Of a stretch of DNA of 64,000 nt, positions 50,563 to 60,506 are shown in pieces. The notes under the pieces were generated by a model. The model was not told the DNA's origin. It saw nothing but the letters and a program-made list of their open reading frames with translations, and did no database searches. The position numbers and the translations under genes were made by a program. Origin of the DNA: Bordetella ansorpii (GTDB lineage Bacteria > Pseudomonadota > Gammaproteobacteria > Burkholderiales > Burkholderiaceae_B); contig NZ_FKBS01000014.1 of the NCBI RefSeq assembly GCF_900078315.1, forward strand, positions 618,802-682,801, given 5' to 3'. Numbering within the stretch: the stretch's first letter is position 1; each line of letters starts with the position of its first letter.

Positions 50563-52230
50563 TCAATGGACCGTGCCGGCCATGACGCCGGTGGCGCGCC
50601 GCAGGGCATCGCCCACCACGGCGGGATCGAAGGCGCGCCAGCGGGCCGCCACGTGCTGGTCCGGCCGGATCAGATAGCAGGTGCCGGGCTGCGCGTCATA
50701 ACGCTGCGCCAGCACGCCTTGCGCATCCTGCACGGCATCCTCCGCATTCGATCCGACCAACACCGTGCGCACCGGCACGGGCGCCCGCGCCAGCCCGTCC
50801 AGCGCGGCGCGCATGGCGGCGTCCGGCGCGTCGTCGCCGCAGAACAGCGCCAGCACGAAATCGTTGCCCAGGTGCGGCAGCCACCACCCATCCTGCCCCG
50901 CGTGCCGAACGGGCGCATCGGCCGCCACCGCGCCTGGACGCATGCGGCCTGCGAAGACCTCCGTGTCGGGCGTGTTCAACGGCGATTCGGCATACGTCGA
51001 CGGCACGGACAGCCGGCCGCTGTTGACCAGCGTGCGGGCGAAGGGGTGCGCCTTGGCCAGGTTCAGCACGGCGTTGCGCAGCACGCGGCTGGCTTCGCTC
51101 TTGGGGGTGATGAAATCGGTGGAGCGCGACGAATTGCGGATGTTCTCGTCGGCGGCGTACTCGCGTTCCAGGCAATAGCTGTCCAGCAGCGAGGCGGGCG
51201 CGTGGCCGGCCAGCACCAGCTTCAGTTTCCAGGCCAGGTTCTCGGCATCCTGCACGCCGCTGTTGGCGCCCCGTGCGCCGAAGGGCGATACGCGATGTGC
51301 CGAGTCGCCCGCGAACAACACCCGCCCATGGCGGAACCGGTCCATGCGTTCGCAGGCGAAGGTGTACACGCTGACCCATTCCAGTTCGAACTGGGCATCT
51401 TGCCCCAGCAGCGCGCGGATGCGCGGCAGCACGTTCTCGGGTTTCACCGCCTCGACCGGATCGGCGTTCCAGCCCAGCTGGAAATCGATGCGCCAGACGT
51501 TGTCCGGCTGCATGTGCAGCAGTACCGACTGCTCGGGATGGAAGGGCGGGTCGAACCAGAACCAGCGTTCGGCCGGGAAGTCGGCCGTCATCTTCACGTC
51601 GGCGATCAGGAAGCGGTCGCGGAAGATGCGGCCGTGGCTCTCCAGGCCGAGCTGCTTGCGCACGGGCGAACGCGAACCGTCGCAGGCCACCAGCCAGCCG
51701 GTGCGCAGCGTGTAGGGGCCCTCGGGCGTTTCCACCGTCAGGGTGACGCCCGTGTCGTCCTGCGCCACGGCGGCCACCTTGTTCTTCCAGCGCAGCTCGA
51801 TCAGCGGTTCGGCCCGCGCGCGTTCCAGCAGATAGCCTTCGGCGTAGTACTGCTGCAGGTTGATGAAGGCCGGGCGCTGATGTCCCGCCTCGGGCAGCAG
51901 GTCGAATTTCCACACCTGCTGGTCGCGGAAGAAGACCTTGCCCACGTTCCACGACACGCCCTTGTCGACCATGCGCTGGCCGGTGCCCAGCCGATCCCAG
52001 ATCTCCAGCGTGCGCTTGGAGAAACAGATGGCGCGCGATCCCGTCGACAGCTTGCAGTCGTCGTCCAGCACCACCACGCGCACGCCCTGGTGGGCCAGGT
52101 CCAGCGCGGTGCTCAGGCCGACCGGACCGGCGCCCACCACCACGGTGGGATGGTGAGCCGGCGTGGCGCCGTCCTGGTCCGGGCTGCGGGCATAGGCGAA
52201 CTCCATCGCCTGGTAATCGATGTTTTCCAC
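50563..52230 (-). CDS. FAD-dependent aromatic monooxygenase (MhpA-like)
   Basis: A 555-residue class A flavoprotein hydroxylase. After about 28 residues comes TVVVGAGPVGLSTALDLAHQG (FAD-binding), then GWLVACDGSRSPVRKQLG (DG motif) and RVLFAGDSAHRVSPFGARGAN with SGVQDAENLAWKLKLVLAG (GD motif), and a C-terminal thioredoxin-like domain. Length and layout suit 3-(3-hydroxyphenyl)propionate-type hydroxylases. The aromatic substrate is not identifiable; the DUF2783 and MBL-fold neighbours suggest a dedicated small pathway. Confidence 0.88.
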   Translation of the reverse strand: MENIDYQAMEFAYARSPDQDGATPAHHPTVVVGAGPVGLSTALDLAHQGVRVVVLDDDCKLSTGSRAICFSKRTLEIWDRLGTGQRMVDKGVSWNVGKVFFRDQQVWKFDLLPEAGHQRPAFINLQQYYAEGYLLERARAEPLIELRWKNKVAAVAQDDTGVTLTVETPEGPYTLRTGWLVACDGSRSPVRKQLGLESHGRIFRDRFLIADVKMTADFPAERWFWFDPPFHPEQSVLLHMQPDNVWRIDFQLGWNADPVEAVKPENVLPRIRALLGQDAQFELEWVSVYTFACERMDRFRHGRVLFAGDSAHRVSPFGARGANSGVQDAENLAWKLKLVLAGHAPASLLDSYCLEREYAADENIRNSSRSTDFITPKSEASRVLRNAVLNLAKAHPFARTLVNSGRLSVPSTYAESPLNTPDTEVFAGRMRPGAVAADAPVRHAGQDGWWLPHLGNDFVLALFCGDDAPDAAMRAALDGLARAPVPVRTVLVGSNAEDAVQDAQGVLAQRYDAQPGTCYLIRPDQHVAARWRAFDPAVVGDALRRATGVMAGTVH

Positions 52231-52261
52231 GTTGTCTCTCTCCCGCTCGTTGGCGGTTTTC

Positions 52262-52336
52262 TTGCCTTGGGCTGCTCCCAGGCGAAAACGGACCCCGGGG
52301 GCAGCAAGCCGAAGCGCGGCGCAGGGGCCTTTTTTC
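52262..52336. repeat. Probable dispersed intergenic element
   Basis: A stretch containing CTTGGGCTGCTCCCAGG and GACCCCGGGGGCAGC, ending GGGGCCTTTTTTC, within the 224-base gap between the MBL-fold and monooxygenase genes. It has the G/C-run composition of short elements that recur between genes in this group and loosely resembles 18625-18702. A genome search is needed to call it a repeat. Confidence 0.3.
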
Positions 52337-52454
52337 TTTCGATGCCATTGGCTGGCGCATGCCGTGGACGTGCGGCCTCACGCCGCATGCCGCGGCGCCG
52401 GGCGCGTTCAGCGTGTGCCAGTCAGGCGCGGCAAGCCGCTGCCGCGCCGGGAAA

Positions 52455-53408
52455 TCAGCCTTCCAGCTGTTTCCACATTTCGATGTCGCGCTTGTCCGTC
52501 CAGATGCGCGGATCGTCGTGGCCGGTGGCTTCGTCGTAGGCGCGCGAGACGTTGAACGGCATGCAGTGATCGAAGATGACCCACTCGCTGTAGCGCGGCT
52601 TCATGAAGTCGTAGGCCTGGCGATAGATGGCCTTCAGGTCCAGGCCATCGGCCACGCCACGGTTGACGATGGCGTACAGGTCGGTCAGGAAGGCGCGCGT
52701 GCCGGCCAGGCCCTGGCGCACTTCCTCGGCGCTTTTCAATGCGGGGCCGCGGCCCGGCACCATCTTTTCGGCGCCAAACGAGGCCAGCGCATCGAGCGTG
52801 ACGGGCCATTGGCGGAAGTACGCGTCGCCGCAGTAGGGGGTGGACTGGTATTCGACCAGGTCGCCCGCGAACAGGATCTTCTGCCCGGGCAGCCAGGCGA
52901 TGGTGTCGCCCTTGGTGTGGCCGCGGCCGACCTGCAGCAGCTTCACTTCCAGGTTGCCCAGGTTCACCGTCATCTCGCCCTTGAACGTCATGGTGGGCCA
53001 CACCAGGCCGGGCGGCACGGTTTCGACGTTGCGGAACAGGCGGGGGAAACGGCCGATTTCGCTGGCCTTGTCCTGCTCGCCGCGTTCCTCGATCAGGTCG
53101 CGGGTGTCGCGGCTGGCCAGGATTTCCTGGGCGCCGTAGGCCGACGCGCCGAACACGCGCACGGCGTGGTAGTGCGACAGCAGGATGTACTTGATGGGCT
53201 TGTCGGTGACTTCGCGGATGCGGCGGATGACGTCCTGCGCCATGGCCGGGGTGGCCTGGGTGTCGACCACCATGACGGCCTCGTCGCCCACGATGACGCC
53301 GGTGTTGGGATCGCCTTCGGCCGTGTAGGCATAGGCGTTGTCGGACAGCTTCTCGAACGAAGCGACCTTGTCTTCCAGGTCGCCGTGCGACGCGAACTGC
53401 TTGCTCAT
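52455..53408 (-). CDS. Metallo-beta-lactamase-fold protein with an altered metal site
   Basis: A 317-residue MBL-fold protein. The expected HxHxDH motif reads SHYHAVRVFG: His79 and His81 are kept but Asp and His are Val83 and Arg84. The third site-1 ligand (GRGHTKGDT) and the bridging Asp (FAGDLVEYQ) are kept. The usual site-2 histidine near the end reads VPGRGPAL with Arg for His. So a one-metal centre or a different chemistry is likely. This variant appears to be a real subfamily, not damage, as the rest is well formed. It is read toward the MhpA-like gene and may hydrolyse that pathway's ester, lactone or thioester product. Confidence 0.85.
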   Translation of the reverse strand: MSKQFASHGDLEDKVASFEKLSDNAYAYTAEGDPNTGVIVGDEAVMVVDTQATPAMAQDVIRRIREVTDKPIKYILLSHYHAVRVFGASAYGAQEILASRDTRDLIEERGEQDKASEIGRFPRLFRNVETVPPGLVWPTMTFKGEMTVNLGNLEVKLLQVGRGHTKGDTIAWLPGQKILFAGDLVEYQSTPYCGDAYFRQWPVTLDALASFGAEKMVPGRGPALKSAEEVRQGLAGTRAFLTDLYAIVNRGVADGLDLKAIYRQAYDFMKPRYSEWVIFDHCMPFNVSRAYDEATGHDDPRIWTDKRDIEMWKQLEG

Positions 53409-53453
53409 GATTGACTCCTTCCACTGTAGTTATAGACGTGCGGGATGGAGGCC

Positions 53454-53482
53454 AATATAGCTTGGCGTTCGTTTTTGTGCAA
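53454..53482 (-). promoter_or_regulatory. Sigma-70 promoter of the MBL-fold gene
   Basis: On the minus strand TTGCAC (53482-53477), a 17-base spacer, TATATT (53459-53454). Transcription would begin near 53448, about 40 bases before the ATG. Confidence 0.65.
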
Positions 53483-53496
53483 TACGTTTGCTATTG
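53480..53496 (-). promoter_or_regulatory. Palindromic operator candidate upstream of the MBL-fold promoter
   Basis: CAATA (53480-53484), seven bases, TATTG (53492-53496): a perfect inverted repeat that touches the -35 box. Its size and AT content suit a MarR-type dimer, but no such regulator gene is in this window. Confidence 0.45.
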
Positions 53497-53502
53497 TCTA
53501 AT

Positions 53503-54330
53503 TCAACGCTTTTGGCAGACCGGGCAGAAGTAGGTGGCGCGCTGGCCCTGGACCAGGCGCCGGATGGGCGTGGCGCAGACGCGGCAGGGCTGGCCGTTGC
53601 GTTCGTAGACCGCCGCATGGATGGTGAAGTAGCTGCCCGGTTCGCCGCCCGCGCCCACGTAATCGCGCAGCGTGCTGCCGCCCGAGGCCAGGGCGTCGGC
53701 CAGCGTGGCGCGGATCATCCGGGCCAGACGTTCACAGCGTGGACGCGAAATGCGCTGGGCCGGCGTGCGCGGATCGATGCCCGCCCGGAACAGGCTTTCC
53801 GAGGCGTAAATGTTGCCCACGCCCACCACGGCGGACCCCGCCAGCAGCGCCTGCTTGACCGCGATGCTGCGGCCGCGGAACTGGTCGTGCAGCCACGCGC
53901 CGTCGAAGCGGGGATCGAAGGGCTCGATCCCCAGGTTGGCCAGCAGCGGGTGGGTGTCGATGGGGCCCTTGGCGCCGTCATGCCATAGCACCGCCCCGAA
54001 ACGGCGCGGATCATGCAGCCGCAGCACGGCGTGGTCGAAGATCCAGTCGACGTGATCGTGCTTGCGGGGAGACTCGCCCTCGGGCACCCGGCGCAGCGAT
54101 CCCGACATGCCCAGGTGCACGATCTGGGTGCCGTGGTCGAAGCGCAGCAGCAGGTATTTGCCCCGGCGGGCGCATTCGAGCACCAGGCGGTCGGCCAGCA
54201 GGTCGGGCAGGTCGGGGGGGATGGGCCAGCGCATGCGCGGTTCGCGCACGACCAGGCGGCGTAGCGTCTGGCCCGTCATGACGGCGTCGATTCCTCGGCG
54301 CGTGGTTTCGACTTCGGGCAGTTCCGGCAT
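53503..54330 (-). CDS. mutM: Formamidopyrimidine-DNA glycosylase
   Basis: A 275-residue base-excision repair enzyme removing 8-oxoguanine and FaPy lesions. The mature N-terminus [12 protein letters not shown] gives the catalytic Pro and Glu; RGKYLLLRF holds the conserved Lys; [12 protein letters not shown] is the helix-two-turn-helix; and the zinc finger [20 protein letters not shown] with its second CPVCQ pair closes the protein. It is read divergently from the TPR gene. Confidence 0.97.
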   Translation of the reverse strand: MPELPEVETTRRGIDAVMTGQTLRRLVVREPRMRWPIPPDLPDLLADRLVLECARRGKYLLLRFDHGTQIVHLGMSGSLRRVPEGESPRKHDHVDWIFDHAVLRLHDPRRFGAVLWHDGAKGPIDTHPLLANLGIEPFDPRFDGAWLHDQFRGRSIAVKQALLAGSAVVGVGNIYASESLFRAGIDPRTPAQRISRPRCERLARMIRATLADALASGGSTLRDYVGAGGEPGSYFTIHAAVYERNGQPCRVCATPIRRLVQGQRATYFCPVCQKR

Positions 54331-54390
54331 GGGCCAGTGTAAGATCGGACAAACGTAATGGGCGATTGTGCCATCAACCGGATAGGGTGC

Positions 54391-56214
54391 GTGAAGTTGT
54401 CGCATAAACCAATCAAAGTCGGAATCGCCGCGCTGGCCTTGGCGCTGGCCGGGTTGCAGGCCGACATGCCGGCGCAGGCCGCCGAGGTGCGTCCCCGGGA
54501 CGCCACTGGCCCGAAGCTGTTGCCGCAACGCGGCCCCGAAACCGAAGTCATCCGTCTGCGGCCGGGCCAACTGCCCTATGTGTCGCTCACGGGGGATATC
54601 TTGTATCGCCTGATGGCCTCCGAAATCGCCGCCCAGCGCGGCCTGTTCGGCACCGCGGCCACCACGCTGGTCAACCTTTCCCGCGAGACGGGCGATCCGC
54701 GCATCGCGCACCGCGCGCTCGAATTCCAGTTGGCCGGCGGCAATCTGCCGGGCGCGCTGGAGGCGGCCCGCACGTGGTCCAACCTGGCGCCGTACGACAC
54801 CGAGGCCACCTCGACCGAGCTGGCCCTGGCGGCCGCCAACGGCCAGACGCAGGGCCTGTCGCAGGCGCTGCGCAAGCGCATCGACGACGCCAGCGACAAG
54901 ACCGTGGCCATCGCGCAGACCATGGGCATCCTGGGCCGCCTGGGCGACCGCCGCACGGCGCTGCGCATCCTCGACGATGCGCTCAGCGAAAAGGTCCGCA
55001 AGCTGCCCGCCGCGCACATGGCGCTGGCCGACGTGGCGCACGCCGCCGGCGACGAAGCCCGTGCCTACGACGAGGCGCGCGCCGCGCTGGCCGCCGACCC
55101 CAAATCCGAGCCCGCCGCGCAGCGCGTGCTCGAATACGGCACCAAGGCCGACCCGGCACGCGCCGAGGCCGATGCGCGCGCTTTCATCCAGCGCAATCCC
55201 GACGCCCGCAAGCTGCGCCTGCTGCTGGCCGGCCAACTGGCCGACCGCGGCCAGTACGATGCCGCGCTGACCGAACTGCAGGCCATGTCGCGCCGCTCGC
55301 CGGAAGACTTCGACCTGCTGTTCATGCAGGCGCAGCTGTCGTATCGCGCCGGCCATCTCGACCAGGCGCGCACGCTGCTGCAGCAATACCTCGAGGTGCA
55401 GGACCAGCGCCAGCAGGCCACCGTGCCCGGCGCCACCGACGCCGGCGCGGCCGCCACCGATGCGCACGTGCTGCTGTCGCGCATCGCCGAGGACCAGGGC
55501 CGCTACGACGACGCCGTCAACGAGCTGTCCGGCATCGACGATCCCGCCATGCGCTACGCCGCGCACATGCGCCAGGCCGCGCTGCGCGCCAAGCAGGGCC
55601 GCATCGACGACGCGTTGGCGATGGTCGACGCCGCCGATCCGCAAGACGACGAAGAGCGCCTGCAGGGCGTGCTGGCAAAGGCGCAGATCCTGCGCGATGC
55701 CGACCGCACCGATCAGGCCATCGCCGTGCTGCAGGCGGCCGACAAGGAAATGCCCGACACGGTCGAGGTCAAATACGAACTGGCCATGCTGAACGAGCGC
55801 CGCGGCCGGGTCGACGAACTCGAGCGCCTGCTGCGCGAGGTCATCGAACTCGACCCCGAGCATGCGCACGCCTACAACGCGCTGGGCTATACGCTGGCTG
55901 ACCGCAACCAGCGGCTGCCCGAAGCGCAGGAACTCATCGAGAAGGCGCTGGCGCTGTCGCCCGACGATCCTTTCATCCTGGACAGCATGGGCTGGCTGCG
56001 ATTCCGCCAGGGCAAGTCCGACGACGCGGTGAAGTACCTGTCGCGCGCCTACGCGGCACGTCCCGAGGCCGACATCGCCGCCCACCTGGCCGAAGTGCTG
56101 TGGACCCAAGGCAAGCAGGACCGCGCCACGGACCTGCTGCGCGCGGCCTATCGCAAGGATGCCAGGAACACCACGGTGCTCGATACCCTGAAGCGCCTGG
56201 GAGTCCAGCCTTGA
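54391..56214 (+). CDS. Exported tetratricopeptide-repeat protein
   Basis: A protein of about 607 residues. With the GTG start at 54391 (AGGG upstream) it has a signal peptide [20 protein letters not shown] cleaved near PAQA-AE; an ATG at 54358 would add 11 residues in front. The rest is helical repeats, with clear TPR units such as [20 protein letters not shown] and [18 protein letters not shown] near the C-terminus. Proteins in this position before lolB are thought to act in envelope assembly as scaffolds, but no partner is known. It is followed two bases later by lolB. Confidence 0.85.
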   Translation: MKLSHKPIKVGIAALALALAGLQADMPAQAAEVRPRDATGPKLLPQRGPETEVIRLRPGQLPYVSLTGDILYRLMASEIAAQRGLFGTAATTLVNLSRETGDPRIAHRALEFQLAGGNLPGALEAARTWSNLAPYDTEATSTELALAAANGQTQGLSQALRKRIDDASDKTVAIAQTMGILGRLGDRRTALRILDDALSEKVRKLPAAHMALADVAHAAGDEARAYDEARAALAADPKSEPAAQRVLEYGTKADPARAEADARAFIQRNPDARKLRLLLAGQLADRGQYDAALTELQAMSRRSPEDFDLLFMQAQLSYRAGHLDQARTLLQQYLEVQDQRQQATVPGATDAGAAATDAHVLLSRIAEDQGRYDDAVNELSGIDDPAMRYAAHMRQAALRAKQGRIDDALAMVDAADPQDDEERLQGVLAKAQILRDADRTDQAIAVLQAADKEMPDTVEVKYELAMLNERRGRVDELERLLREVIELDPEHAHAYNALGYTLADRNQRLPEAQELIEKALALSPDDPFILDSMGWLRFRQGKSDDAVKYLSRAYAARPEADIAAHLAEVLWTQGKQDRATDLLRAAYRKDARNTTVLDTLKRLGVQP

Positions 56215-56216
56215 CG

Positions 56217-56801
56217 ATGGCGGCGGTTGCTGGCCGTGCCTGGCGCCGCCTGGCCGGCGCAGCGATGCTGCTGGCCTTGGCCGCCTGCGGCACGCTGCCC
56301 CAGCCCACCGGCCAGCCCGCGGCCGATGCGTTCTCGCGTGCCGGCCGCTTCGCCATCACGGCCACCGAAACCTCCGACGGCACGCAGCAGGCCGTGCAGG
56401 GCGGCTTCGTCTGGCGCGACGACGGCAACCGCTATCAGCTCGACCTGACCACCCCGCTGGGGTCCACCGAGGCCCGCGTGGAGGGGCAGCCCGGCGCCGC
56501 CATGCTGACGCGTTCCAACGGCACGCGCATGCAGGCCCCCGATCCCGACTCCCTGGCCGAAGACGCGCTGGGCAGTCCCGTGCCGGTCAGCGGCCTGCGC
56601 GACTGGCTGCGCGGCAAACCCGGCGAGCCCGCGCCGCAGGCCCTGCAAAGCGATGCCCAGGGGCATCCCGCGTCATTCACGCAACGCGGCTGGCAGGCCC
56701 GTCTGTCGCGCTACGACGCGCAAGGTCCGCAGTTGCTGGTGCTCGAGCGCCTGGAAGGCACCCGCCGCATCGTGGTGCGGCTGGTGGTCGACTCCCCCTG
56801 A
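56217..56801 (+). CDS. lolB: Outer-membrane lipoprotein receptor LolB
   Basis: A 194-residue lipoprotein, with a lipobox LLALAAC placing the lipidated cysteine at residue 24. The body matches Lol[21 protein letters not shown] near residue 42, [20 protein letters not shown], and a C-terminal [19 protein letters not shown] strand. LolB takes lipoproteins from LolA and inserts them in the outer membrane. It overlaps no gene but follows the TPR gene closely and precedes ispE, the usual betaproteobacterial order. Confidence 0.92.
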   Translation: MAAVAGRAWRRLAGAAMLLALAACGTLPQPTGQPAADAFSRAGRFAITATETSDGTQQAVQGGFVWRDDGNRYQLDLTTPLGSTEARVEGQPGAAMLTRSNGTRMQAPDPDSLAEDALGSPVPVSGLRDWLRGKPGEPAPQALQSDAQGHPASFTQRGWQARLSRYDAQGPQLLVLERLEGTRRIVVRLVVDSP

Positions 56802-56882
56802 AAGCCACGGTGATCGCATTGCGTCCGGACCTTGCTGTCCGCAGATCCATCACTTCCTGCCCATCGCCTGGGCCATATCTCC

Positions 56883-57812
56883 GTGACGCTCTACGACGTT
56901 CCCGCGCCGGCCAAGATCAATCTGTTCCTGCACGTCGTGGGCCGCCGCGCCGGCGATGGCTACCACCTGCTGCAGACGGTGTTCCGCTTCGTCGACCTGT
57001 GCGACACGCTGCATTTCGACTTGCGCGCCGATGGACAGATCACCCGTGCCTACGACCTGCCTGGCGTGCCGCCGGAGCAAGACCTGACCGTGCGTGCCGC
57101 GCGGGCCTTGCAGCAGGCCACCGGCACGCGCGCGGGCGCGCAGATCGGCCTGGAGAAGCGCATTCCGCAGGGGGGCGGGCTGGGGGGAGGGTCCAGCGAC
57201 GCGGCCACCACGCTGATCGCGCTGAACCGCCTGTGGAACACCGGCCTGTCGCGCGCCGAGCTGATGCAACTGGCTTTGCCGCTGGGCGCTGACGTGCCCG
57301 TGTTCGTGTTCGGCCAATCCGCCTTCGCCGAAGGCGTGGGCGAGCAACTGAGCGCCGTGACGCTGCCGCCGGCTGCGTATGTGTTGGCGCAACCCGACGC
57401 CAGCGTGCCCACGGTGGAAATTTTTCGCGCCCCTGATTTGACACGCGATTCAAGTTCGATCAGAATAGCGGACTTCCTTGCTGATCCAACTTCTGCTTTC
57501 GGCAGAAACGATCTGGAACCCGCAGTCTTCCGGCGCTATCCTCGAATCGAAGAAAGCGCCGGCTGGTTGAAAAGTAGGTTGAAGGTGCAGTTGCAAGATC
57601 GGACGTGCGTGAATGTGCGCATGTCAGGGTCGGGCGCATGCCTCTATGCCGAGTTTTCATCGCTGCAGCAGGCCGTTTTGGCAGAAAAGGAAATTACCGC
57701 TACAATGCGCGTCGCTGGAAAAACAACCAGCCCAGCGCATCCGGAGTTTCGGTTGATCAAGGCCTCGGCCGGTCTAGTCGAACATCCGTTGCGGTACTGG
57801 ATTGCAAGATAG
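56883..57812 (+). CDS. ispE: 4-diphosphocytidyl-2-C-methyl-D-erythritol kinase
   Basis: A 309-residue GHMP kinase of the MEP isoprenoid pathway. It has [16 protein letters not shown] (catalytic Lys region), the ATP loop [37 protein letters not shown] and the C-terminal [15 protein letters not shown] at 56883 is chosen from the family N-terminus; ATG 56832 is an alternative. The last 390 bases use many more A/T-ending codons than the rest of the gene, and that part contains two sigma-70-like promoters for the tRNA gene downstream. Confidence 0.93.
   Translation: MTLYDVPAPAKINLFLHVVGRRAGDGYHLLQTVFRFVDLCDTLHFDLRADGQITRAYDLPGVPPEQDLTVRAARALQQATGTRAGAQIGLEKRIPQGGGLGGGSSDAATTLIALNRLWNTGLSRAELMQLALPLGADVPVFVFGQSAFAEGVGEQLSAVTLPPAAYVLAQPDASVPTVEIFRAPDLTRDSSSIRIADFLADPTSAFGRNDLEPAVFRRYPRIEESAGWLKSRLKVQLQDRTCVNVRMSGSGACLYAEFSSLQQAVLAEKEITATMRVAGKTTSPAHPEFRLIKASAGLVEHPLRYWIAR
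57438..57466 (+). promoter_or_regulatory. Promoter-like element inside ispE
   Basis: A perfect TTGACA (57438-57443), a 17-base spacer and CAGAAT (57461-57466). It could start a transcript covering the ispE end and the tRNA. Confidence 0.4.
57678..57706 (+). promoter_or_regulatory. Promoter of tRNA-Gln inside the ispE 3' end
   Basis: TTGGCA (57678-57683), a 17-base spacer and TACAAT (57701-57706), each five of six to consensus, about 100 bases before the tRNA. It is the best-placed promoter for this gene. Confidence 0.65.
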
Positions 57813-57813
57813 T

Positions 57814-57890
57814 TGGGGAGTCGCCAAGCTGGTTAAGGCACCGGATTTTGATTCCGGCATGCGAAGGTTCGAATCCTTCCTCCCCAGCCA
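57814..57890 (+). tRNA. tRNA-Gln (UUG)
   Basis: A complete 77-nt cloverleaf: acceptor TGGGGAG / CTCCCCA, D-arm GCCAAGCTGGTTAAGGC, anticodon stem CCGGA / TCCGG with loop TTTTGAT (anticodon TTG, reads CAA glutamine), T-arm GAAGG TTCGAAT CCTTC, discriminator G and an encoded CCA end. It starts two bases after the ispE stop. Confidence 0.97.
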
Positions 57891-57901
57891 GCCAAATACA
57901 T

Positions 57902-57952
57902 AAAAAAGCTGTTGAACTCGGGCTCCGACCTACGGTTCAGCGGCTTTTTTGT
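57902..57952 (+). terminator. Intrinsic terminator between tRNA-Gln and prs
   Basis: AAAAAAGCTGTTGAAC pairs with GGTTCAGCGGCTTTTTT through G-T and A-T pairs around a 16-base loop, ending in six T. It begins 11 bases after the tRNA CCA and would end or attenuate transcription into prs. Confidence 0.7.
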
Positions 57953-58026
57953 TTTATTCGTTTTCGCACGCACGTTTTTTCCGTCGCGTCCCGAAACACC
58001 CACGCATTGCGCATCACATCATGGTC

Positions 58027-58977
58027 ATGGCAAACGACAGCTTCATGATTTTCACGGGCACCGCCAACACTCGGCTGGCCGTGGATGTAGTCAACCATCT
58101 CGACATGTCCCTCGGCAAGATGACCGTCGGCCGTTTCTCGGATGGTGAAGTGATGGTCGAGATCAACGAGAACGTGCGCGGCAAGGATGTCTTCGTCCTG
58201 CAGCCCACGTGTGCGCCGACCAATGACAACCTGATGGAAATCATGGTGATGGTCGATGCCCTGCGCCGCGCGTCGGCCGGCCGCATCACCGCCGCCATGC
58301 CGTACTTCGGCTATGCCCGCCAGGACCGCCGCCCGCGTTCGGCGCGCGTGGCCATCTCGGCCAAGATCGTGGCCAACATGCTGCAGGTCGCCGGCGTCGA
58401 CCGCGTCCTCACCATGGACCTGCACGCCGACCAGATCCAGGGCTTCTTCGACATCCCGGTCGACAACATCTACGCCGGTCCGATCTTGCTGGGCGACATC
58501 TGGCGCCGCAATTTCCAGAACCTGGTCGTGGTGTCGCCCGACATCGGCGGCGTGGTCCGCGCCCGCGCGCTGGCCAAGCAGCTCGAAGCCGACCTGGCCA
58601 TCATCGACAAGCGCCGTCCGCGCGCCAATGTTTCCGAAGTGATGAACATCATCGGTGAGGTCGACGGCCGCACCTGCATCATCATGGACGACATGGTCGA
58701 CACCGCCGGCACGCTGTGCAAGGCGGCCCAGGCCCTGAAGGAACGCGGCGCCGGCGCCGTGTACGCCTACTGTACGCACCCGGTGCTGTCCGGTGGCGCC
58801 ATCGAGCGCATCGAGGCCTCCGAGCTGGACGAACTGGTCGTCACCGACACCATCCCGCTGTCCGAGCAAGGCCAGTCGTGCGGCAAGATCCGCCAACTGT
58901 CCTGCGCCGCGCTGCTGGGCGAGACCATCCTGCGTATTTCCAACGCGGAATCGGTCAGCTCGCTGTTCGCCGACTAA
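58027..58977 (+). CDS. prs: Ribose-phosphate pyrophosphokinase (PRPP synthase)
   Basis: A 316-residue enzyme making PRPP from ribose-5-phosphate and ATP, for nucleotide, His and Trp synthesis. Landmarks: [18 protein letters not shown] at the start, [12 protein letters not shown] (flexible loop), [32 protein letters not shown] and the PRPP loop [16 protein letters not shown] 58027 gives the usual length; ATG 58021 would add two residues. No clear promoter lies between the upstream terminator and the start. Confidence 0.96.
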   Translation: MANDSFMIFTGTANTRLAVDVVNHLDMSLGKMTVGRFSDGEVMVEINENVRGKDVFVLQPTCAPTNDNLMEIMVMVDALRRASAGRITAAMPYFGYARQDRRPRSARVAISAKIVANMLQVAGVDRVLTMDLHADQIQGFFDIPVDNIYAGPILLGDIWRRNFQNLVVVSPDIGGVVRARALAKQLEADLAIIDKRRPRANVSEVMNIIGEVDGRTCIIMDDMVDTAGTLCKAAQALKERGAGAVYAYCTHPVLSGGAIERIEASELDELVVTDTIPLSEQGQSCGKIRQLSCAALLGETILRISNAESVSSLFAD

Positions 58978-59126
58978 GCCCGGATAGCCAGTACCCCGAA
59001 TTTCCTTGTGTGCCGCTGGTCGCGGCGGCACGCAGAAAATGCCAGGCGCATGTCGCGCCGGGCAAATATCAGCCGGCGCAAGCAGTACCGCAACACCGCG
59101 CCGTATATATCGTTCCGGAGTTTTCC

Positions 59127-59747
59127 ATGAAATTCACTGCCACTACGCGTAGCGTCCAGGGTTCGAGTGCGAGCCGCCGCCTGCGCCACGCGGGTCGCGT
59201 TCCTGCCATCGTTTATGGTGGTACGGCCGCCCCGCTGAACATCGAAGTCGATCACAACGACATCTACCACGCCCTGCGCAAGGAAGAGTTCCACGCTTCC
59301 ATCCTGCAGATGGAAGTGGACGGCGGCAAGGCCGAGCAAGTCCTGCTGCGTGCCGTGCAATGGCACCCCTACAAGCAGCAAGTCCTGCACATCGACTTCC
59401 AGCGCGTCGATGCCAAGCAAGCCCTGCATACCAAGGTGCCGCTGCACTTCCTGAACGCCGAGATCTCGCCTGCCGTGAAGATCAACAGCGCCGTCATCAC
59501 CCACGTGCTGACCGAACTGGAAATCACCTGCCTGCCGTCCGCGCTGCCCCAGTTCATCGAAGTCGACCTGACCAACCTGCTGGCTGGCGCGTCGGTTCAC
59601 CTGGCCGACGTCAAGCTGCCCAAGGGCGTGACCTACGTCGCCCACGGCGGCGATGCCAACCCGGTCCTGGCTTCGGCCCTGGTCAAGGGTGGTGGTTCGG
59701 CTTCCGCTGAAACGGAAGACGGCGAAGAAACGCCCGCTGCCGAATAA
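59127..59747 (+). CDS. rplY: 50S ribosomal protein L25 (long Ctc form)
   Basis: A 206-residue L25/TL5/Ctc protein that binds 5S rRNA. The N-terminal L25 domain ([20 protein letters not shown], then VPAIVYGG) is followed by the C-terminal beta domain of the long form (residues about 95-185) and an acidic tail ending [16 protein letters not shown] lies eight bases before the ATG. It lies between prs and pth, as in most betaproteobacteria. Confidence 0.95.
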   Translation: MKFTATTRSVQGSSASRRLRHAGRVPAIVYGGTAAPLNIEVDHNDIYHALRKEEFHASILQMEVDGGKAEQVLLRAVQWHPYKQQVLHIDFQRVDAKQALHTKVPLHFLNAEISPAVKINSAVITHVLTELEITCLPSALPQFIEVDLTNLLAGASVHLADVKLPKGVTYVAHGGDANPVLASALVKGGGSASAETEDGEETPAAE

Positions 59748-59776
59748 GGCATGCGCCGGGCCTGTCCCGGCACTCG

Positions 59777-59814
59777 AAAACTCCGCGTGTGCACCGGCAC
59801 CGCGGAGTTTTTTT
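59777..59814 (+). terminator. Intrinsic terminator of rplY
   Basis: A perfect stem AACTCCGCG / CGCGGAGTT with a 13-base loop, flanked by AA and followed by seven T, 30 bases after the rplY stop. Confidence 0.85.
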
Positions 59815-59915
59815 ATGTCCGCCGTTCCCGAGCGCGGGCTCGCGGCCTCTGCGCTGAACGTCCGCGGGCCATATCGGGCACAATGACGGCGCAACCCACA
59901 CCCATCCGCTTCTTC

Positions 59916-60503
59916 ATGACTGAGCCCATCCGCCTGATCGTGGGGCTGGGAAATCCCGGACCCGAGTACGAGACCACCCGCCACAACGCCGGTTTCTGGC
60001 TGGCCGATCAATTGGCCGGCGACCTGCGCACCTCGTTCTCGTTCGAGAAGTCGTTCTTCGGCGAAGTCGCCAAGACGCGCAAGGACGGCGAGAACATCCT
60101 GCTGCTCAAGCCGGCCACCTACATGAACCGTTCCGGCCAGGCCGTGGGCGCGCTGGCGCGCTTCTACAAGCTGGCGCCCGAACAGGTGCTGGTCTTGCAC
60201 GACGAACTGGATCTGCTGCCGGGCCAGGTCAAGTTGAAACAGGGCGGTGGCCATGCGGGCCACAACGGCCTGAAGGACATCCAGGCTGCATTGGGCAGCC
60301 CAAATTTCTGGCGCGTCCGCATCGGCATCGGCCATCCGCGTACCCTCAACCTGGCGCAGCAGGTGGCCGATTTCGTGCTGCATCCGCCGCGCCGCGAGGA
60401 AATGCCTTCCATCGAAGCCGTGCTGGACCGTTGCCGTGTCGCGGTGCCCGCCATGCTGGACGGCGATTTCCCCAAGGCCACGCGCCAGTTGCACAACGCC
60501 TGA
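59916..60503 (+). CDS. pth: Peptidyl-tRNA hydrolase
   Basis: A 195-residue enzyme that frees tRNA from peptidyl-tRNA dropped by ribosomes. Active-site residues are seen in [20 protein letters not shown] (Asn, His), ATYMNRSG (Asn), HDELDLLPG (Asp) and [10 protein letters not shown] (Asn). ATG 59916 gives the family length; ATG 59883 in frame would add 11 residues. The intergenic terminator upstream implies its own promoter. Confidence 0.95.
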   Translation: MTEPIRLIVGLGNPGPEYETTRHNAGFWLADQLAGDLRTSFSFEKSFFGEVAKTRKDGENILLLKPATYMNRSGQAVGALARFYKLAPEQVLVLHDELDLLPGQVKLKQGGGHAGHNGLKDIQAALGSPNFWRVRIGIGHPRTLNLAQQVADFVLHPPRREEMPSIEAVLDRCRVAVPAMLDGDFPKATRQLHNA

Positions 60504-60506
60504 CCC

